A stretch of 64,000 nt of DNA from Mantis religiosa (Eukaryota; Arthropoda; Insecta; Mantodea; Mantidae): contig CM060953.1 in assembly GCA_030765055.1 (NCBI GenBank), forward strand, positions 72,521,977 through 72,585,976. The letters are read 5' to 3'. The notes beneath the pieces were generated by a model that was given only the letters and a program-made list of their open reading frames with translations, was not told where the DNA came from and did no database searches. This document shows positions 59,271-64,000 of the stretch, in pieces. Position numbers and translations under genes: made by a program. The first letter of the stretch is position 1, and every line of letters starts with the position of its first letter.

Positions 59271-60530
59271 TCAGTAATTCATAAACATATTATTATTTTT
59301 TTTTTTTTTATTCTTGTGAGTGTCAAGGCTTTTGAATGGTTTTAAAAGTGTTTTGTGATATTTTCCTATCATTTTATTATCATCGTCTCTTAATTCGTAC
59401 GTATGATCCCCAAATTTTCTTACTATTTTATATGGACCTTTATATAACAAATTCATTCTCCAATAGGATTTGATTTTAGAACTGGAGATATTAAATGTCT
59501 TTACGAGAACTTTATCATTTATTTCAGGATTCCATTTCGCTCCTTTTCTTTGTATCTTTGATAATCTTTTCTCTGCTTTTTCTTTTATTCTTCGAAATGC
59601 TTCAGCACACTTTTCTTCTTCATTCAATTCCATTTCATCTACTTTTAAGGTTGTTGGTGCTTTTATTACTAGAGGTTCAGGTTGTAGTCCAGTCATTAAT
59701 TCGATTGGTGAAAATTTGGTAGTAGAGTTTGGGGTATTGTTAATGATTTTCTCAATAATATGGCAGTATTTGTACCAGCCTCGGTGGTTAGAATGACACA
59801 GAATTCTGAAATACAAGCCTAAATCACGCATCACTCTCTCGCAAGGATTTCCTTGGGGAAAATATGCTGAAGAGTAATACATCTTAATATTATTGTTCTT
59901 CATCTCTGAAGTAAACAATTTACTCCGGTGAACCGTTGCGTTGTCTGATAATATTGCCTTTATTGGCCCATACTTTGGTATCCAATCTTTTAAAATTTTA
60001 TTTCCATTTTCTAGCATATCGTTTATTACTTCAGATGCCTGTTGTCTAATAGTGATAGGCACAGGTCCACTTTTATGAGTATAAGGAGCAATGTCGTTCA
60101 CCTTAAATGTATGTATGTACTTATTACACAATCCAGGTTTCGTACTAAAAACGTTCCTGTTCTTTAGTATACATAACCTCAACTGTTCTCTTTGCGCGTG
60201 ATTTAAATTGTATGTTTTCCCTAACTTTTCTTTCAAAGTTCTTTGGAATATCATTTCTTCCTCTTCTTGTTTTCGCTCGGTGTCGGTATTTAATGTGTTT
60301 ATTTGGCAACAATGATCTCCAAGGTCAAACGTCTCATTTTCTTTATTATTTAAAAGTAAATTCTCTTTACCACTATCATCTTCTTCATTATTAATTATAT
60401 CTTCTTCGTATAATATTATATTTTCTACAAAAAACCTATCATTATTTATACTATCCTTCTCATCCTCTTTTAATATAATTTCTTCTAACAAATTTATTTT
60501 TATTACTTCATTATCTCCTTTGACCTTCAT
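59271..60530 (-). CDS. pol: Deleted Pol: RT start fused in frame to integrase
   Basis: A 419-residue open frame. Residues 1-100 are acidic linker. About 106-176 correspond to the segment leading into reverse transcriptase (YTHKSGPVPITIRQQASEVI). From 177 the protein is integrase core, with LSDNAT (D196) and NPCERV (E231), 34 residues apart, one fewer than usual. The C-terminal part has the GPY module (YKGPYKIV, about 363-370) and a Lys-rich end. The RT catalytic motifs, RNase H, the integrase zinc finger and the first catalytic D are all absent. The join keeps the frame, so a protein can be made, but it cannot reverse transcribe or integrate alone. The ATG at 60528-60530 follows the protease stop by one base, in the +1 frame relative to protease. 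Confidence 0.88.
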   Translation of the reverse strand: MKVKGDNEVIKINLLEEIILKEDEKDSINNDRFFVENIILYEEDIINNEEDDSGKENLLLNNKENETFDLGDHCCQINTLNTDTERKQEEEEMIFQRTLKEKLGKTYNLNHAQREQLRLCILKNRNVFSTKPGLCNKYIHTFKVNDIAPYTHKSGPVPITIRQQASEVINDMLENGNKILKDWIPKYGPIKAILSDNATVHRSKLFTSEMKNNNIKMYYSSAYFPQGNPCERVMRDLGLYFRILCHSNHRGWYKYCHIIEKIINNTPNSTTKFSPIELMTGLQPEPLVIKAPTTLKVDEMELNEEEKCAEAFRRIKEKAEKRLSKIQRKGAKWNPEINDKVLVKTFNISSSKIKSYWRMNLLYKGPYKIVRKFGDHTYELRDDDNKMIGKYHKTLLKPFKSLDTHKNKKKKNNNMFMNY

Positions 60531-60531
60531 T

Positions 60532-60966
60532 TCATGTTTTTTCGAAATCTATCACACTTTGCCAACCATACAATACATCATTGCCAATAATAATATCACG
60601 AGCTAAGTTTGGTATTACCAATACGATAAAATTGAAATTCCAATCATCTATTCGCGCAGGAATTAACGCTTGATATTTAACTTTATCTTTCTTTTTCCCA
60701 ATAGCTGTGCTACAGTATACATTACACACGTTTAAATATTCAATCCTAAACTTGGATAGTAATTCCTTGAATAAGTTCTCACTTATTACTGATGAACTAG
60801 CTCCTGTGTCTATCAATACTTTATATTCGCTATCGCCTATACGAAGGTTAATCTGAGGTGGATTTACTAATTCCCGATCTTTACTTCTGGAGAGAGTGAG
60901 CTTATCTTCTGGTAAATTTTGAATTTTGATTTTGCCCTGTGTCATTTTTACCGAACCACTTTCCAA
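60532..60966 (-). CDS. Retroviral-type aspartic protease
   Basis: About 144 residues in a frame that overlaps the end of gag. The catalytic motif is LIDTGASS (D53-T54-G55-A56), and the second conserved block is DIIIGNDVL (about 124-132), matching the ILG-x-D flap-end motif of retropepsins. It would cut the Gag and Pol precursors. The first ATG is at 60943-60945; an upstream non-ATG reading is open back into gag. It lies in the -1 frame relative to gag, so expression by -1 ribosomal frameshifting near the gag stop (60987) is the natural explanation; I cannot name a clear slippery site. Confidence 0.85.
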   Translation of the reverse strand: MESGSVKMTQGKIKIQNLPEDKLTLSRSKDRELVNPPQINLRIGDSEYKVLIDTGASSSVISENLFKELLSKFRIEYLNVCNVYCSTAIGKKKDKVKYQALIPARIDDWNFNFIVLVIPNLARDIIIGNDVLYGWQSVIDFEKT

Positions 60967-60986
60967 GGCACAAAATGATTTGGTAC

Positions 60987-63269
60987 TCAGTTTTCCGCAT
61001 TAGTGCGGTCGGTAGTTACACTAGCAGTTGGGTTGGTACTACCGTTATTTATTTCTCCTTCTATTCCCTGAGTCCGTGTCCTTTCTAGGTTATTGTCTGC
61101 CCTTTCAAACCTAGGACCCCTAAAATCTCTTAATGAAGAGTCTTCGATGCTAGTTCCCCTTCCTCTACTTTGATAACCCGTTCTTAAGTTATTTCCCCTG
61201 TAAAACCTCAGTTGATTCACCTGATTACTCCTCACATTTCCCACAGGTTGGTCATTATTATAATTCCTCCTAGGAGTATTTGGAATTCTCCTTCCTATAC
61301 CTGGCACTACCGATTCATATGTCTTTCTGGGGTTGTACTCTCTTCGTTCATAGTTGTCTCTTGAACGTGCCCCGCCCCAATTTTGGTTAAAACTATTTTG
61401 GTTTTGGTTAGTATGGTTGTGATTTTCCCTGAATGTTGGTCTTACTTCCTGTCTATTTACTTGCTTTTGTTCTATATGAGTCTTGTCAGGATCAACTTGA
61501 CTATGAGTAGAATCAGAATTAAGGTTATGAGCCTCAAATTCTGATAATAACTCAATCATATCAGTAAAGTCGACGGGCTTAGCCACAATTAGGTGGTTTC
61601 TAATGTGCGGTGGATAATGTCGTATTAGCATATTCACGATCTCGGTTTCTGACATATCTGCATTCACAAGTTCACTTTTGTTAGCAAGTTTTAGGAAATA
61701 TTCTGTCATGGACACACCCTTCTTGAACTCGAATTTACCAGTGGCCAGTTCGACTTTAATTCTTCTCTGTCTTTCTGGACCCCAGAACCTATTTATAAAC
61801 ACATTCCTAAACACACTATACGTTTCATGTGATGCTAGTGTTAACCTCAGCCATTCTAAAGCATTTTTCTTCAAACACCTTTTAACAATCATCATCCTAA
61901 ATTCATTTGGAATCTTTTTAATTTTAAAATATTCTTCTAATTCCTTTAGAAATATTTTGGGATTGTCTCCCGATTCTTCTTCGAAAGTAGGTGGACTTAT
62001 GTCATGCAACAAATAATTTGTACAATTTGTGTTACCTTGACTGTGTAACTGTGTATGTGTGTGCATGTTTTGTATTTGTCCATTACCATTTACTTCACAA
62101 TCAGGTGACAAAGATTCTGTATCGTCACTCTCCAAATAATTCTCTAAGTTTTGTACAATATTACCTGAATTACCAGGTGAGTCAATACATGTAATATTCT
62201 TAGATTTTATTACCCTCTGGTTCTCAGAAATTTTGCTTGCCTGTAATGCAACCACAACTTGATTCAGCTTGCTAATGTTTTCTTTCTCTCTCTCAAAACT
62301 TTCCTGTGCCAAATCTATTCTTGTAATCATTTCACTATTCAACTTACTGACTTCATCATATTTAACTTTTAGTTCATCTTGTTGTGTTTGCACCTCAGTA
62401 GCAATTAGTTTAACATCATTTCTGATACTATTTACCTCTCTTACAAAATTATTCTGTATTTCAATATTTTCCTCATGGTATTTCCGTGAATTATCTAATA
62501 AGACTACATCTATTTCTTGTCTTATTCTATTCTCTAATTCCCCTATTTCTACTTTTTGTTTTTCTACAAATTCTACTTGTTGTTGCTTAAGGATTTCTGA
62601 CTCCTTAGCCAATTCACTTCTTATATCTTTTACTACATTTTCCTGACTTATTTTCATTTCCTGAAACATCTCTTTTAACTTAGACATTTCTCCATCATGA
62701 GATTCTATTTTCTGTTTTAAAGATTTTATGCCTTCTCTACACTCTTCTCTTCCTTTCTCAATTTCATTTCTTAGGTTACCTAAACCTTGATCTATCCTAG
62801 CTTCTAACTTCTCTGAATTTTGATCTACCTTTTCTGAATTTTGATCTACCTTAGCATTTAAATTACTCATTTCCTGCCTTAAATTTTGATCTGCCTTTTC
62901 TGAATTCTGTTTTATTTCCTGTCTTATTTCCTGTCTAAAACTATTTAAATTTTCTGAATTTTGATCTGAATTCTGTCTTATTTCCTGTCTTATTTCCTGT
63001 CTAAAACTATCCATTTTAGCATCAAAATTACTCATCATTTTCTCTAACCTGTCTATTATCATTTCATTACCTTTACTCTGCATAATTTCTGTTCTACTTG
63101 TTCCTGCATCATCACTACTCATTCCTTCCACTACTTCCCTGACTTCTTGTATTTCTGCTCTCTTATCACTAACTAGTCTTTCCACTCCTTCCCCAACATT
63201 TTTATTCTTATTGTCTGTTAATTTTTTACCTTCCATTTTAGGTAATATTTTTCCCTTTCTTAATAACAT
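60987..63269 (-). CDS. gag: Gag of a gypsy-like retrotransposon, intact, 760 residues
   Basis: One open frame from ATG at 63267-63269. Residues from about 65 to 345 are a long coiled coil with repeats such as FRQEIRQEI and VDQNSEK. About 425-585 match the retrotransposon Gag (capsid-like) domain: SPPTFEEESGDNPKIFLKEL, then ALEWLRL, FINRFWG and FKKGVSMTEYFLKLANK. The C-terminal 120 residues are rich in Arg, Asn and Gly (RGNNLRTGYQSRGRG) and presumably bind RNA; there is no CCHC zinc knuckle. It is longer than most gypsy Gags because of the coiled coil. An intact frame in a deleted element suggests recent origin or selection for Gag. Confidence 0.92.
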   Translation of the reverse strand: MLLRKGKILPKMEGKKLTDNKNKNVGEGVERLVSDKRAEIQEVREVVEGMSSDDAGTSRTEIMQSKGNEMIIDRLEKMMSNFDAKMDSFRQEIRQEIRQNSDQNSENLNSFRQEIRQEIKQNSEKADQNLRQEMSNLNAKVDQNSEKVDQNSEKLEARIDQGLGNLRNEIEKGREECREGIKSLKQKIESHDGEMSKLKEMFQEMKISQENVVKDIRSELAKESEILKQQQVEFVEKQKVEIGELENRIRQEIDVVLLDNSRKYHEENIEIQNNFVREVNSIRNDVKLIATEVQTQQDELKVKYDEVSKLNSEMITRIDLAQESFEREKENISKLNQVVVALQASKISENQRVIKSKNITCIDSPGNSGNIVQNLENYLESDDTESLSPDCEVNGNGQIQNMHTHTQLHSQGNTNCTNYLLHDISPPTFEEESGDNPKIFLKELEEYFKIKKIPNEFRMMIVKRCLKKNALEWLRLTLASHETYSVFRNVFINRFWGPERQRRIKVELATGKFEFKKGVSMTEYFLKLANKSELVNADMSETEIVNMLIRHYPPHIRNHLIVAKPVDFTDMIELLSEFEAHNLNSDSTHSQVDPDKTHIEQKQVNRQEVRPTFRENHNHTNQNQNSFNQNWGGARSRDNYERREYNPRKTYESVVPGIGRRIPNTPRRNYNNDQPVGNVRSNQVNQLRFYRGNNLRTGYQSRGRGTSIEDSSLRDFRGPRFERADNNLERTRTQGIEGEINNGSTNPTASVTTDRTNAEN

Positions 63270-63427
63270 AAAAAAAATGAAAATTATAATTTTGTCACTT
63301 TTTCTATTAATTATCTATTAAGATTTTCCGTACTCACTTTTCTTCTTTCTTCTTTCTTGATTCGAAGTTACCTGTCCATTACACTATTTATTCTCCTGTG
63401 GTGTAATCCTCCTTCTGCCTATTCGAG

Positions 63428-63445
63428 CCATACAGTTGGGCGCCA
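63428..63445 (-). promoter_or_regulatory. Primer-binding site of the retrotransposon
   Basis: Three bases inside the 5' LTR edge, the minus strand reads TGGCGCCCAACTGTATGG. TGGCGCCCAAC is the usual primer-binding site of gypsy-type elements and fits a tRNA-Lys 3' end; I infer tRNA-Lys priming. Confidence 0.8.
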
Positions 63446-63448
63446 TTT

Positions 63449-64000
63449 TGGAACTGGATTTATGTCGTATCGTATAGAAGGATGGCGAATTATGCCCCTC
63501 GTTGAGGTGATCATTTGGAACAGGGTTGGAATTGATGATTCTTGAAGTCCCAGCTTACCTCGGCGTGGCTTCAGTCGGTTGAGCTAGATATCTTCTTTTT
63601 ACAGGGGTGGTACGGCGGAAGGAAATTTTACGTAAAATGAGTAATCATTTTCCTCTGTATTAAATAATGTAGAAACTTTTATTTCCTTACTTCAATTAAC
63701 ACCAGTTCGAACAAGATGTATGATACAACATTTACAACACTATTCTTACACAAGATTCACTTGATGTGACGCGTTTATCTGGATGCGTGCAAGAATCAAA
63801 AGTTTTATACGTTTTATTACTACCGTGTATAATAATTAAATTGTGTGTCTTCTAGCGATGATATTTAATGTAAAGATTATCTAGTTATAATCGATGATGG
63901 TTACGAGAATAAACTTATACTCTTCCGCACACAACGGCGTTTAAGAAGAGAACCTTACATCCGTTCACGGCGACTGTTAGGAGAAGAATGACCGGTTCCG
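63449..64000 (-). repeat. 5' LTR of the gypsy-like element (cut by the window end)
   Basis: Identical, as far as I can read, to 58271-58822 at a constant offset of 5178 bp. The rest of the LTR lies outside the window. Open frames inside (such as 63357-63545) are not genes. Confidence 0.9.

Larger units (their letters stand above)
58271..64000 (-). mobile_element. Ty3/gypsy-like LTR retrotransposon, recent, internally deleted
   Basis: The 3' LTR is at 58271-59073 (right limit approximate) and the 5' LTR from 63449 to beyond the window. The shared 552 bp look identical, with no indel. Between them on the minus strand lie a primer-binding site, a 760-residue Gag, a protease frame and a deleted Pol with integrase and a GPY/F module. 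The order gag-PR-(RT)-IN and the GPY/F end place it in Ty3/gypsy. Most of RT, all of RNase H and the front of integrase are missing, so it must depend on a helper element. It is the youngest-looking insertion in the window. Confidence 0.93.

Noticed and set aside
61678..62646. Plus-strand frames of 67-125 codons rich in Ser and Leu
   Set aside because: They are antisense shadows of the gag coding sequence.

Overview
This 64-kb window looks like repeat-dominated intergenic or intronic DNA from a large, AT-rich arthropod genome. The organism is inferred, not proven. The evidence is the mixture of Penelope-like elements with GIY-YIG endonucleases, DD34D mariners, DUF4817-type Tc1/mariner transposons, PIF/Harbinger, hAT, R1-like LINE, BEL/Pao and Ty3/gypsy elements, and several tRNA-headed SINE families. 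The mix fits an insect, and a cockroach- or termite-like polyneopteran is my best guess. I found no host protein-coding gene, no rRNA, no convincing host tRNA gene and no CRISPR array.

Region by region. 1-1.3 kb holds a broken Penelope-like element (PLE), followed by a 0.9-kb AAT array with higher-order structure. 5.3-6.4 kb holds a PLE 3' end with a candidate hammerhead ribozyme, then a solo LTR. 8.4-12.4 kb holds a second PLE lineage, a mariner cut by a SINE, and a second mariner lying inside a ~58-bp inverted repeat. 14.7-18.4 kb holds a longer copy of the same solo LTR, a folded-back transposon fragment, a SINE and a mariner remnant. 19.7-24.4 kb holds an R1-like LINE tail, an old DUF4817 transposon, a hAT remnant interrupted by a SINE, a small MITE and another SINE. 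24.95-26.28 kb is a full-length mariner with broken transposase. 27.6-31.1 kb has a ~470-bp TTTA array, a GC-rich tRNA-headed element and a transposon with TA target duplication. 32.4-33.0 kb is the first locus of a tRNA-like fold-back repeat. 35.3-42.8 kb holds a GC-rich element with a zinc-knuckle peptide, an LTR-like block, a mariner relic, a SINE with a 13-bp target duplication and tandem BEL/Pao integrase fragments. 43.0-49.0 kb holds SINEs, the third PLE copy and a PIF/Harbinger element. 50.7-58.2 kb holds more SINEs and GC-rich repeats and the second and third loci of the tRNA-like fold-back repeat, which reaches four 304-bp-spaced tRNA-like heads. 58.27-64 kb is a minus-strand Ty3/gypsy-like LTR retrotransposon that runs off the window end.

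The best-preserved coding capacity is in that last element. It has an uninterrupted 760-residue Gag, an aspartic protease reading frame, and a 419-residue Pol from which most of reverse transcriptase, RNase H and the start of integrase have been removed without breaking the frame. The visible parts of its two LTRs (552 bp) look identical, so it moved recently, presumably with enzymes supplied by a full-length relative. Most other coding sequences here are pseudogenes.

The signals most worth following are: (1) the tRNA-like fold-back tandem repeat (32.4, 54.0 and 58.0 kb), whose units carry Pol III box A, box B and a T5 stop; (2) the hammerhead-ribozyme candidate in the PLE 3' end; (3) the in-frame deletion derivative of the gypsy-like element; (4) the Harbinger copy with convergent Myb and transposase remnants and an internal tandem duplication.
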